Source: Desulfobacteraceae bacterium (GTDB lineage: Bacteria > Desulfobacterota > DSM-4660 > Desulfatiglandales > Desulfatiglandaceae). Taken from it: a DNA stretch of 21,906 nucleotides. The stretch lies in contig JAUVRS010000006.1 of assembly GCA_030597505.1 (NCBI GenBank), forward strand, positions 1-21,906, given 5' to 3'. Both the position numbers and the translations under genes were made by a program. This document shows, one piece after another, positions 8,625 through 15,688 of this stretch (within the stretch, counting starts at the first letter, position 1; the number at the start of each line of letters is the position of its first letter). The notes under the pieces were generated by a model. It was given only the letters and a program-made list of their open reading frames with translations. It had not been told where the DNA came from and searched no databases.

Positions 8625-9208
8625 AAAGACCTGCGGTTTTTATGGACAGAGATGGTACCATAAACGAGCAGATGGGATACATAAACCACATCAGCCGATT
8701 TGTGATCCTTCCAGGGACGGCCGAGGCCATACGACTCTTGAATAAAACCGGGTTTCTGGCGATTATCGTGACCAATCAGTCCGGGGTTGCCAGGGGTTAT
8801 TTTCCCGTTGAACTGGTCGATGAGGTGCACAACCATCTCAGGCTCGTGTTGCAAAAAGAAGATGCCGTCATTGATGACATTCTTTTTTGTCCCCATTATC
8901 CAAAGGAAAAAGTAGAAGAATGCGATTTCGAGTGCAATTGCAGAAAACCCAAACCGGGGTTGATCCAAAAGGCCTGCAGAAAGTTCGACATTGACATGGA
9001 CCGATCCTATGTCATCGGGGATCGTGTCAGCGATATTGAATTGGCTAAAAGATGCCGTCTCAAAGGAGTTCTGGTTAAGACCGGATACGGAAAAGGCGAT
9101 CTGGCGTATGTGTTTCCCAACCGCCAGTTGAAACCATTTTATGTGGCAAAGGATTTGCTTGCTGCGGTGCGGTGGATAATTAAAGACGACAGAAGAGAGA
9201 AAAACTGA
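8621..9208 (+). CDS. gmhB: GmhB, D-glycero-beta-D-manno-heptose-1,7-bisphosphate 7-phosphatase
   Basis: HAD-superfamily phosphatase in the ADP-heptose supply route for the LPS core. Seen: nucleophile motif FMDRDGTIN with Asp9 and Asp11, VTNQSGVARG after it, the zinc-binding stretch starting FCPHYP and closing with CNCRKPKPG (Cys, His, Cys, Cys ligands as in GmhB), and the acidic motif VIGDRVSDIELA. 195 residues, normal length. The GTG start overlaps the waaF stop (GTGA), and AAGGAG lies 5 bases upstream, so coupling is clear. It sits between the two heptosyltransferases that use its product; gmhA and hldE are not in the window. Confidence 0.95.
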   Translation: MKRPAVFMDRDGTINEQMGYINHISRFVILPGTAEAIRLLNKTGFLAIIVTNQSGVARGYFPVELVDEVHNHLRLVLQKEDAVIDDILFCPHYPKEKVEECDFECNCRKPKPGLIQKACRKFDIDMDRSYVIGDRVSDIELAKRCRLKGVLVKTGYGKGDLAYVFPNRQLKPFYVAKDLLAAVRWIIKDDRREKN

Positions 9209-9213
9209 CGACC

Positions 9214-10284
9214 TTGCCAAAAAATTTTGAACATCAGCCTCCAAAAAACATCCTGATCATCAAATTGAGCGCCATCGGGGACGTGGTTCATTCACTTCCG
9301 TTCTTGGAGACTCTCAGAAGTGGTTTCCCGGGTGCGCATCTTGATTGGGTTGTTGAGGAGGATGCCTTTCGAATCATCGAGGGACACCCGGGTATTGACC
9401 GGATCATGATCTCCCGGCGAAAGTCATGGGGAAGAGAGGTTCTGGGAGCAGCAAAGGGACCCTGGTCTGTTTTAAAAGAAGTCAGGGGGTTTTTGAAAAA
9501 CCTGAGGGCAAAAAAATATGACATGGTCATCGACCTCCAGGGATTGCTAAAGAGCGGTGTTCTGACCGGGCTTTCAAGGGGAAAGAGAAAAATCGGGATG
9601 AGCGGCGCCAGGGAGGGGGGGTGGTTTTTTCTAAATGAGCCTCGGCTGCCGGTTGACTACGACCAGCACGCGGTTGACAGGTATCTGCGGGTGGCCGAAT
9701 ATGTGGGATGCAACGCGGTTTCCACAAGAGGTTCCATCCCGGTCCCCGGATCCGAAAAGAAAAAAATTGATAAGATCCTGGATGCCAGCAGGATTGGGGA
9801 CCTCCCCCTGGTGGCGATTAACCCCATGGCCAAATGGAAGACAAAATTGTGGGAACCGGGACGTTTTGCTGTCGTGGCAGACAAAATAAGGGATGAGTTC
9901 CACAGCAATGTCATATTTACAGGCAGTGAACATGACCGGGAGATCATAGAACACAGCATCCGTTTGATGAAAGGAGATGCCCTCAATCTGGCCGGTAAAA
10001 CCAGCCTGAAGGGTCTGGCGTATCTTTACGGCCGGTGTAAGACCCTTGTTTGTACGGATACCGGTCCCATGCATATGGCTGTGGCCATGGGGTGCCCGGT
10101 GGTGGCCCTGTTCGGGCCCACGGCACCGTGGCGGACCGGTCCCTATGGCCGAGGGCACAAAGTCATCAGGACGGATCTTGACTGCAGCCCCTGTTTCAAA
10201 AAGAAGTGCAGTCATATATCGTGTATGAAAGATATTTCCGTAGAACGGGTTCTGGCGGGTGTCAGGGAGATTTTGAAAGATTAG
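9214..10284 (+). CDS. waaC: WaaC, ADP-heptose:LPS heptosyltransferase I
   Basis: GT9-family transferase expected to add the first heptose to Kdo. The N-terminal ILIIKLSAIGDVVHSLPFL is the WaaC/GT9 signature; DMVIDLQGLLKSG follows, and the C-terminal domain has INPMAKWKTKLW and VCTDTGPMHMAVAMGCPVVALFGPT. 356 residues from a TTG start at 9214; the only other in-frame start candidate falls inside the conserved fold. The gap from gmhB is 5 bp. A C-terminal Cys cluster (C324, C327, C332, C337, with H334) parallels that in WaaF. The assignment to heptosyltransferase I rather than III rests on the motif and on pairing with waaF, and is a little less certain than the family. Confidence 0.88.
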   Translation: MPKNFEHQPPKNILIIKLSAIGDVVHSLPFLETLRSGFPGAHLDWVVEEDAFRIIEGHPGIDRIMISRRKSWGREVLGAAKGPWSVLKEVRGFLKNLRAKKYDMVIDLQGLLKSGVLTGLSRGKRKIGMSGAREGGWFFLNEPRLPVDYDQHAVDRYLRVAEYVGCNAVSTRGSIPVPGSEKKKIDKILDASRIGDLPLVAINPMAKWKTKLWEPGRFAVVADKIRDEFHSNVIFTGSEHDREIIEHSIRLMKGDALNLAGKTSLKGLAYLYGRCKTLVCTDTGPMHMAVAMGCPVVALFGPTAPWRTGPYGRGHKVIRTDLDCSPCFKKKCSHISCMKDISVERVLAGVREILKD

Positions 10285-10421
10285 TGATCATCGCCCCCAA
10301 GAAGAATGGCCTTTGAGGTCCACAGGGTAAGCCGATGCGCAAAGACAACAGTGTTTATGTTTCGATTTGGTTTTCTTTGACCCCGGTTAAAATGAAAATT
10401 GAGGAATGAGAGGAGCTGGAA

Positions 10422-10595
10422 AGGGCCATAAGTAAAGAATTGTTGGAGATTTTGGCATGCCCAAAGTGTAAGGGCGACATCTATCTTACCGATGCCGGAG
10501 ACGGTCTCATCTGCGACAGCTGCAAACTCTTATACGAGATCAAGGATGATATCCCCATCATGCTCATAGATGAGGCTAAACCCCTTGATACGTGA
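10422..10595 (+). CDS. Trm112/UPF0434-family zinc-ribbon protein, start codon apparently AGG
   Basis: Small protein of about 57 residues reading AISKELLEILACPKCKG at its start, with two CxxC pairs (C13/C16 and C31/C34) and a DDIPIMLIDEA tail: the UPF0434 (E. coli YcaR) pattern, related to Trm112. In E. coli ycaR also lies in the lpxK neighbourhood. Family members usually begin MAISKELL or similar; here the codon where Met is expected is AGG (10422-10424). An AGGAG ribosome site (10411-10415) sits 6 bases before it, exactly where it should be. An in-frame TGA at 10407 blocks any upstream start. Later rescue starts would be ATA 10428 or TTG 10440/10443. The body is intact, so this is either a very recent start loss, a base-call error, or a non-standard start. 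Confidence 0.72.
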   Translation, partial: RAISKELLEILACPKCKGDIYLTDAGDGLICDSCKLLYEIKDDIPIMLIDEAKPLDT

Positions 10596-10693
10596 AAATA
10601 AGGTGGTGTTAGATACGAGGATGATGCCTTTGATCCCATCTATGGGTCTATCAATATGAAGAGCGTTCCCTGCAGGATATGTAAGGAGAAAGG

Positions 10694-11551
10694 ATGATCC
10701 CTTCCTATATTCTACTCGCACTCCTTTCCATGTTCCTGGTCGGTATTGCGGATTTTGTCTATAGCAGGGCAGTTCGAAAAGGCGTTTCGCGGGCCACAAT
10801 GATCTGCTCCCAGGGGGCCATTTTTTTCCCCACGGTAACCATTTGGACCATTATCGAGGGGTCCTATGAATGGACCCCCTATGCTTTTTTGGGTTCCATT
10901 GCCGGTCTTCTCATTTTTTTTGGCACTTACGCTTTTATGAAGAGCGTTCATCTTGGTGAGGCAAGCGTCAGCACCCCTATCTACAGGATCAGCTTTGTGA
11001 TTACGGCCATTGTGGCCATTTGTTTTCTCAATGAACCAATGACCTACCGCAAGGGGCTTGGATTTCTTTTTGCAGTGTCCTCCATTTTTTTTCTCTCAGA
11101 ATTTCCCCTGAGCATAAAGGCCATTCCCAAAGATCGTGCGGCCTCCATATTGTGGGCAATCGCCGCAATGATGTCTTTGGGTATTCTGAATGTCGTTTAC
11201 AAGATAGGGGTGTCTCATGGTGTGGCTCCATCCATGCTCCTGCACAGTCAGGCCATCTTTTTCAACATCGCCGTATACATATATGCTTTCTACACCCAAG
11301 GGGGACCTCGTTTTTCTCGTACCGGATGGGCCCATGCCTCCATCACAGCCACCACCCTTTCGACAGGTCTGATTGCCCTTCTGGCCGCTTTTCGAGAGGG
11401 GGAAATAATCGTGGTGACTCCTATCGCTCAACTCAGTTTTGTGGTGAGCGCTCTGATGGCAACGTTCTGGCTCAGGGAAAAATTTACCATAAGAAAGACG
11501 GCGGGGCTCTTTCTGGCAATCGCCACCATAGGCGCCTTTTTGCCAAAGTGA
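10694..11551 (+). CDS. EamA-family (DMT superfamily) permease
   Basis: Integral membrane protein of 285 residues with about ten hydrophobic segments arranged as two related five-helix halves, the EamA plan. The first half has FGTYAFMKSVHLGEASVSTPIYRISFV, the second the matching GLIALLAAFREGEIIVVTPIAQLSFVVSA; these repeated Gly/Pro-containing helices and the following short basic loop before the last helix of each half (NEPMTYRKG and REKFTIRKT) show the internal duplication. The start has a strong AAGGAG ribosome site 5 bases upstream. Substrate cannot be inferred; family members export amino acids, nucleotides or other metabolites, and some small homologues act on undecaprenyl-linked sugars. 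Its place after LPS genes is only suggestive. Confidence 0.85.
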   Translation: MIPSYILLALLSMFLVGIADFVYSRAVRKGVSRATMICSQGAIFFPTVTIWTIIEGSYEWTPYAFLGSIAGLLIFFGTYAFMKSVHLGEASVSTPIYRISFVITAIVAICFLNEPMTYRKGLGFLFAVSSIFFLSEFPLSIKAIPKDRAASILWAIAAMMSLGILNVVYKIGVSHGVAPSMLLHSQAIFFNIAVYIYAFYTQGGPRFSRTGWAHASITATTLSTGLIALLAAFREGEIIVVTPIAQLSFVVSALMATFWLREKFTIRKTAGLFLAIATIGAFLPK

Positions 11552-11603
11552 ACTATTTTGGATCAAAGGACGTGGCATTGTTTTAACCGCCTAACAGGGG
11601 TGT

Positions 11604-11624
11604 TCACAGTGGTACAAACTGTGA
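11604..11624. promoter_or_regulatory. Perfect dyad, candidate operator upstream of the nitroreductase
   Basis: TCACAGT (11604-11610) and its exact reverse complement ACTGTGA (11618-11624) are separated by 7 bp. A -35-like TTCACA (11603-11608) overlaps the left arm and a weak -10-like TAAAAC (11625-11630) follows the right arm at 16-bp spacing, about 40 bp before the gene. Placement and symmetry fit a repressor site over a promoter. The regulator is unknown. No T-tract follows, so a terminator is unlikely. Confidence 0.4.
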
Positions 11625-11671
11625 TAAAACCCGAAAGATGTAATTGTACACCAGGCAATAAGGAGGTCAAA

Positions 11672-12172
11672 ATGGAAGCGATATTAACACGAAGAAGTAT
11701 CCGCAGTTATACTTCTGATGCGGTCCCCGATAACGTCTTAAAGGAACTACTTAAGGCGGCTATGGCTGCACCATCGGCGGACAACGAACAGCCCTGGCAT
11801 TTTATGGTCATCAAGGATCGCAACACACTCAATCAGATTCCAACAGTGCATCCTTACGCGAAAATGATAAAGAAGGCACCGGTCGCAATTCTTGTGTGTG
11901 GTGATCCTGATCTGGCCGTGCATGGAGAAATGTGGGTTCAAGATTGCTCGGCGGCAACAGAGAACATACTCATTGCTGTTCAGTCCAAAGGGCTAGGTGC
12001 GGTCTGGTTGGGCGTCTATCCGAGGGAAGAGAGAATCAATGGGTTGAGGAGACTGCTTCAGATCCCGAATCGCATTATTCCTTTTGCACTCATACCTATT
12101 GGTTATCCCGCAGAGGAAAAACCACCCTCAAATAGATACAGGGAAGATCGGATCCACCATGACATTTGGTAG
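11672..12172 (+). CDS. Nitroreductase-family FMN flavoprotein
   Basis: Short nitroreductase-fold protein, 166 residues, likely a cytoplasmic FMN-dependent NAD(P)H oxidoreductase. Seen: the N-terminal AILTRRSIRSYTSDAVP with the FMN-phosphate-binding basic residues, AAMAAPSADNEQPWHF with the conserved Ser/Asn/Gln-Pro-Trp segment, GLGAVWLGVYP, and IPIGYPAEEKPPSNR near the end. ATG 11672 has a perfect AGGAGG ribosome site 5 bases upstream, so the open frame further upstream is not coding. It has 120 bp of upstream space with a dyad and probable promoter, so it is probably transcribed on its own. The true substrate cannot be deduced; many relatives act on quinones, flavins or nitro compounds. Confidence 0.9.
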   Translation: MEAILTRRSIRSYTSDAVPDNVLKELLKAAMAAPSADNEQPWHFMVIKDRNTLNQIPTVHPYAKMIKKAPVAILVCGDPDLAVHGEMWVQDCSAATENILIAVQSKGLGAVWLGVYPREERINGLRRLLQIPNRIIPFALIPIGYPAEEKPPSNRYREDRIHHDIW

Positions 12173-12194
12173 GAAATAAAAAAAACGAGATGAC

Positions 12195-12214
12195 AAAAAC
12201 CTTTTTTGAAAGGT
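12195..12214 (-). terminator. Small hairpin terminator for the minus-strand operon
   Basis: ACCTTT (12199-12204) and AAAGGT (12209-12214) form a perfect 6-bp stem with a 4-nt loop. On the minus strand the stem is followed by a T-run (complement of the A-run 12195-12199). It lies 48 bp past the stop of the last minus-strand gene, in the space between convergent genes. The stem and T-run are short, so strength is uncertain. Confidence 0.5.
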
Positions 12215-12261
12215 ATCTGTCTAATCGTGGGGCTGGTCCGTATAAATGATAAAGGGGGTGT

Positions 12262-12540
12262 TTAAAAGAGGTCCTTGTCCAGACCGGGGTTATCTCTGGA
12301 TGGTTTTGTGTAAATTACCTTATACTGGTCTTCAAAACCATCAAAGCACTGACGACAGTCAGCGTCTTGTGAAAGTTCCGCGTTTTCAGGTGTCTTCTGT
12401 TGTTTGGGAAACGGCTCAAGATGGACCTCAAATCCGGCCTCTTTATACATCTCGACCGCCTCACCAAGACGGGGTTCGTTGGCAGTGAACTGCCGGGTCC
12501 AGCCTTCACGCGTTAGGATTTGCTCCCGTGATTCTTCCAA
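12262..12540 (-). CDS. Small conserved-looking protein with a CxxC motif, function unknown
   Basis: I do not assign a function. It has 92 residues, is hydrophilic, and has no signal peptide or membrane segment. A central stretch (RLGEAVEMYKEAGFEVHLEPF) looks like a helix followed by a beta strand, and a CRQC pair precedes FDGFEDQYKVIYTKP, which could bind a metal or be redox-active. It reads from a TTG start with AAGGGG about 11 bases upstream and begins 14 bp after the stop of the preceding gene, so the two form one operon behind acetoacetyl-CoA synthetase. Protein-like composition, operon spacing and a terminator behind it support it as real. No internal frameshift is seen. Confidence 0.65.
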   Translation of the reverse strand: MEESREQILTREGWTRQFTANEPRLGEAVEMYKEAGFEVHLEPFPKQQKTPENAELSQDADCRQCFDGFEDQYKVIYTKPSRDNPGLDKDLF

Positions 12541-12554
12541 GGTGGATCGACCCC

Positions 12555-13412
12555 TTATCCTTTTAGAAAAATAATGGTTTTGCCAGAAAGATGGGACCCG
12601 ATCCAGTCCACTGACTCTTTTTTGCTGTTTGGGAGTTTGGGTAGAATTTTTGAAACTATTGGGGCTTGTCCGAGCGCCGGATCCTGAGGCTTCGACTGTC
12701 TTTGGTCTCCCGGGAATAACGTGTCTGGGTCATCAAATATTTCAGCAACATAATCCATTACCTGTCCATTGAGGGTGAGCAGGGTTTCATGGTCCGTAAG
12801 ATAATCCCCGAATAGACCGAACCAGGATTCCAGCACAGATCTGATATGGTGTTTCCCTGACAGAAAATAGGCCTCCTCATTTGGAAGGTCCTGCAATAGG
12901 GACTTGGACGATGTCGCATCTCCAATTGCCCCGGCAAGAGGCGATTCCTGGTTTTTTAACCGCTTGAGCGCCACTGTAGTCTCGGATCGATTTTCCTCCA
13001 ACTGTTTGGCCAAATGGAGTATGAGATGCCATTTGGTGATATTTTTTTGAGGTAGATCCCCGGATTCCCTGTTTATCTGGTTCACCATCTTTTTTATCTC
13101 CCAGCTGGTATCCTCTGAGAGGGTGTCTTGGAAAGAGGCACTCAAAAAGGCGGTGTACCCTTTATCCTGGTTGTTTTTGATCCATAACAGATACTCAGAA
13201 AGCAGCTTTTTAAAATTTCCGTCAGGTTTCTTGTCCCCGGGAGGGGGTTTGATTTGCACAAGAGAAACGTTGGTCTTATCAAGATCCGACAAAGGATTTT
13301 CCATAAACCAGGGCTGATAGATGGTTATAGGCCCGAAATGGGCAAGCACCTTCTCAAGATCTCGGGAGGTAATGTGTGTGTGCGGGAAAAGGGTTACGGG
13401 TTTTCCGGTCAT
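12555..13412 (-). CDS. Hypothetical soluble protein downstream of acetoacetyl-CoA synthetase
   Basis: Not recognised as a named family. It has 285 residues, without signal peptide or membrane helices. The N-terminus (KPVTLFPHTHITSRDLEKVLAHF, read in short pieces) has a beta strand then helix look; the middle, about residues 90-170, is charged and helical (WHLILHLAKQLEENRSE), followed by an acidic C-terminal half containing SWFGLFGDYLTDHETLLTL and a low-complexity Pro/Lys/Gln segment near the end. ATG 13412 lies 23 bp after the acetoacetyl-CoA synthetase stop with only a weak ribosome site, so translation may be coupled to that gene. The fold and role are unknown; a scaffold or regulatory role would be pure guesswork. 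Confidence 0.7.
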   Translation of the reverse strand: MTGKPVTLFPHTHITSRDLEKVLAHFGPITIYQPWFMENPLSDLDKTNVSLVQIKPPPGDKKPDGNFKKLLSEYLLWIKNNQDKGYTAFLSASFQDTLSEDTSWEIKKMVNQINRESGDLPQKNITKWHLILHLAKQLEENRSETTVALKRLKNQESPLAGAIGDATSSKSLLQDLPNEEAYFLSGKHHIRSVLESWFGLFGDYLTDHETLLTLNGQVMDYVAEIFDDPDTLFPGDQRQSKPQDPALGQAPIVSKILPKLPNSKKESVDWIGSHLSGKTIIFLKG

Positions 13413-13435
13413 AGCTATACCTAATTTGATTTAAT

Positions 13436-15394
13436 TCAATTTTCTTGGAGTTCCTTGATGTCTTTGTAGTAGTTTAGGGCTTCAGGGTTACTCAGTGCAT
13501 CCCTGTTCAGGACTGGCTGGTTCTCTATGATCTTTTTGACGGCCAGTTCCACCTTTTTCATGTTTAGTGTATAAGGGACTTCCGGTACGGAAATGATCTT
13601 GGCCGGTACATGCCGCGGCGATGTATTGGCGCGGAGGTTCTGTTTTATCTTTTTTTTGAGTTCCTCTGTCAACGCCTGACCTTCGGCAAGTTTGACAAAC
13701 AGGATAACACGCACGTCTCCCATCCATTCCTGACCGACAACCAGGCTGTCATCGATCTCTTCCATCTGTTCCACCTGCCGGTAGATTTCGGCAGTGCCGA
13801 TCCTAACGCCACCCGGGTTAAGGGTGGCATCGGAACGCCCATAGATAATGACCCCGCCGGTATCTTCTCTTATTTCTATAAAGTCTCCGTGCCGCCAGAC
13901 CTTGGGGTATACATCGAAATAGGCGGCCTGGTATCTTTTGTTGTCAGGGTCATCCCAGAAATAAATGGGCATGGAAGGGAAAGGGGCGCTGCAAACGAGT
14001 TCCCCTTTTTTGTTGAAAACCGGTTTTCCATTTTCATCATAAGATTCCACCTTCATGGCCAGACCCCTGCATTGGAGTTCCCCTGAATAGACAGGGCCCA
14101 TGGGGTTCCCAAGGGCAAAACATCCATTCAGGTCTGAACCGCCAGAGATGGAGGACAGTTGTATATCCCCCTTGACTTCCCGGTAGACAAACTCAAATCC
14201 TTCGACAGATAGGGGGGAGCCGGTTGAGGCGAGGGTCTTTAAGAAACTCAAATCATAGTCTCTGGAGGGTTTTACGTTTGTTCCCATAATAGCCGAGATA
14301 TACCCTGCACTGGTTCCAAAAATGGTCATTTTTTCATCCTGGGCCAGCTTCCATAAGGCTCCCGGGTTGGGATAAAAAGGGTTCCCATCAAAAAGAATCA
14401 GGCTCGCCCCAAGCCCTAAAGAACTTACCAGCCAATTCCACATCATCCAGCCGCAGGTTGTGAAATAGAAAATCTTATCCTCCCGTTTAACATCTGTATG
14501 GAGCATCAACTCTTTCAGGTGATGCACCAGAATGCCTCCTGCGCTCTGCACCATACATTTTGGAAGACCCGTAGTGCCCGAGGTGAACATGATGTAAAGG
14601 GGATGATCAAAGGGCAGTTGTTCAAATTCGATTTCTATGTGGGGATCATTTGATTTGAAATTCCTGTAATATACAGCATTTGGGATCGAGCTGATATCCG
14701 GGTCCTCCTCGGTGTAGGGAATCACCACCACCTTTTCAATGGAAGGAAGGTCTTTTAGGATAGTGGAAACGCGTTCGATGGAATCTATTTTTTTCCCCTT
14801 AAAGGAATACCCGTTGGCGGTAAACAGGACCTTGGGTTTGATCTGCCCAAAACGGTCAAGGACCCCCTTTATTCCAAAATCAGGAGAACAAGACGACCAG
14901 ACTGCTCCCATGCTGGTGGTGGCAAGCATGGCAATGATGGCTTCCGGCATGTTTGGCACAAAACCGCCCACACGGTCTCCTGCCTTAACACCCATCTCCT
15001 TGAGGGATTTGGCGACACGTGCCACTTCATCGTAAAGTTCGGAATAGGTCATTCTGATTGAATCCTGAGCTTCCCCTTTGAAAATAAGGGCTATCTTCTC
15101 GTCTCTGTATCGAAGAAGATTCTCTGCAAAATTGAGTCTCGCGCCCGAGAACCAGGCGGCCCCCGGCATCTTGCCGGGATCATCAATCACCTCATCATAT
15201 GGACATGAAGCGATGATTTCTGCAAAATCCCACATGGATGCCCAAAAATCCCGGATATTTTCAATTGACCATTCATAGAGGGGACTATACTCGGTGAAGT
15301 CCTTGCCATACCTACTATTGATAAAGCTCATAAACCGGTACATATTGGTGTTTTTAATGCGCTCTTCTGAAGGCGTCCACAATAAGGCTGTCAT
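13436..15394 (-). CDS. Acetoacetyl-CoA synthetase (acetoacetate-CoA ligase)
   Basis: Adenylate-forming ligase that activates acetoacetate with ATP and CoA. The N-terminal ACAS-type cap (GKDFTEYSPLYEWSIEN, then the DFWASMWDF segment and GAAWFSGARLNFAENLL) together with a length of 652 residues is characteristic of acetoacetyl-CoA synthetase rather than acetyl-CoA synthetase. The ATP P-loop TSGTTGLPK is near residues 267-275, TTCGWMMWNWLVS follows, then the GRSDATLNPGGVRIGT hinge region, and a C-terminal YTLNMKKVE with the catalytic Lys near residue 610. ATG 15394 is chosen because AAAGGGG lies about 6 bases upstream; the frame is open a further 13 codons. First gene of a three-gene minus-strand operon, divergent from lysS. 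It would let the cell use acetoacetate or related ketone/PHB products. Confidence 0.93.
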   Translation of the reverse strand: MTALLWTPSEERIKNTNMYRFMSFINSRYGKDFTEYSPLYEWSIENIRDFWASMWDFAEIIASCPYDEVIDDPGKMPGAAWFSGARLNFAENLLRYRDEKIALIFKGEAQDSIRMTYSELYDEVARVAKSLKEMGVKAGDRVGGFVPNMPEAIIAMLATTSMGAVWSSCSPDFGIKGVLDRFGQIKPKVLFTANGYSFKGKKIDSIERVSTILKDLPSIEKVVVIPYTEEDPDISSIPNAVYYRNFKSNDPHIEIEFEQLPFDHPLYIMFTSGTTGLPKCMVQSAGGILVHHLKELMLHTDVKREDKIFYFTTCGWMMWNWLVSSLGLGASLILFDGNPFYPNPGALWKLAQDEKMTIFGTSAGYISAIMGTNVKPSRDYDLSFLKTLASTGSPLSVEGFEFVYREVKGDIQLSSISGGSDLNGCFALGNPMGPVYSGELQCRGLAMKVESYDENGKPVFNKKGELVCSAPFPSMPIYFWDDPDNKRYQAAYFDVYPKVWRHGDFIEIREDTGGVIIYGRSDATLNPGGVRIGTAEIYRQVEQMEEIDDSLVVGQEWMGDVRVILFVKLAEGQALTEELKKKIKQNLRANTSPRHVPAKIISVPEVPYTLNMKKVELAVKKIIENQPVLNRDALSNPEALNYYKDIKELQEN

Positions 15395-15569
15395 GGTTAC
15401 CCCTTTCCCTTCCTGTGAGATGTTAATGCCCATTCTGGGGCTATTTGAGAAATCAACCTGAATTCTTTACCATTAATGATCTCTTTTTTCAAAAAAATAA
15501 TAACACAAATAGGTCAGAGTATAATTAGAGACCTCATTTCCTCCGAGAATTCCTAACATTTGTTTCGCC

Positions 15570-15598
15570 TTGACTCCGGATACCAATTGGACTAAAAA
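15570..15598 (+). promoter_or_regulatory. Candidate sigma70 promoter for lysS
   Basis: A -35 box TTGACT (15570-15575, five of six consensus bases) and a -10-like TAAAAA (15593-15598) are separated by 17 bp, about 90 bp before the lysS ATG. The 294-bp space between acetoacetyl-CoA synthetase and lysS must carry divergent promoters. It also holds an AT-rich T6-C-A7 palindrome near 15483-15496 and TATAAT near 15519. No convincing minus-strand promoter was picked out. Confidence 0.35.
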
Positions 15599-15688
15599 AA
15601 TGTGTTTACCTGTGTCCATCCAGAAATGAGATAGTTTTGGGACATTGCAGGAGCCATAACCACTGACAGGAAGAGATACGACATAGAT

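Noticed and set aside
12173..12261. Possible terminator for the nitroreductase on the plus strand
   Set aside because: The only hairpin has its T-run on the minus strand; on the plus strand it is followed by mixed sequence.
15395..15688. T-box or other lysine/tRNA-sensing leader before lysS
   Set aside because: No T-box consensus, no specifier-type stem and no terminator hairpin could be found.
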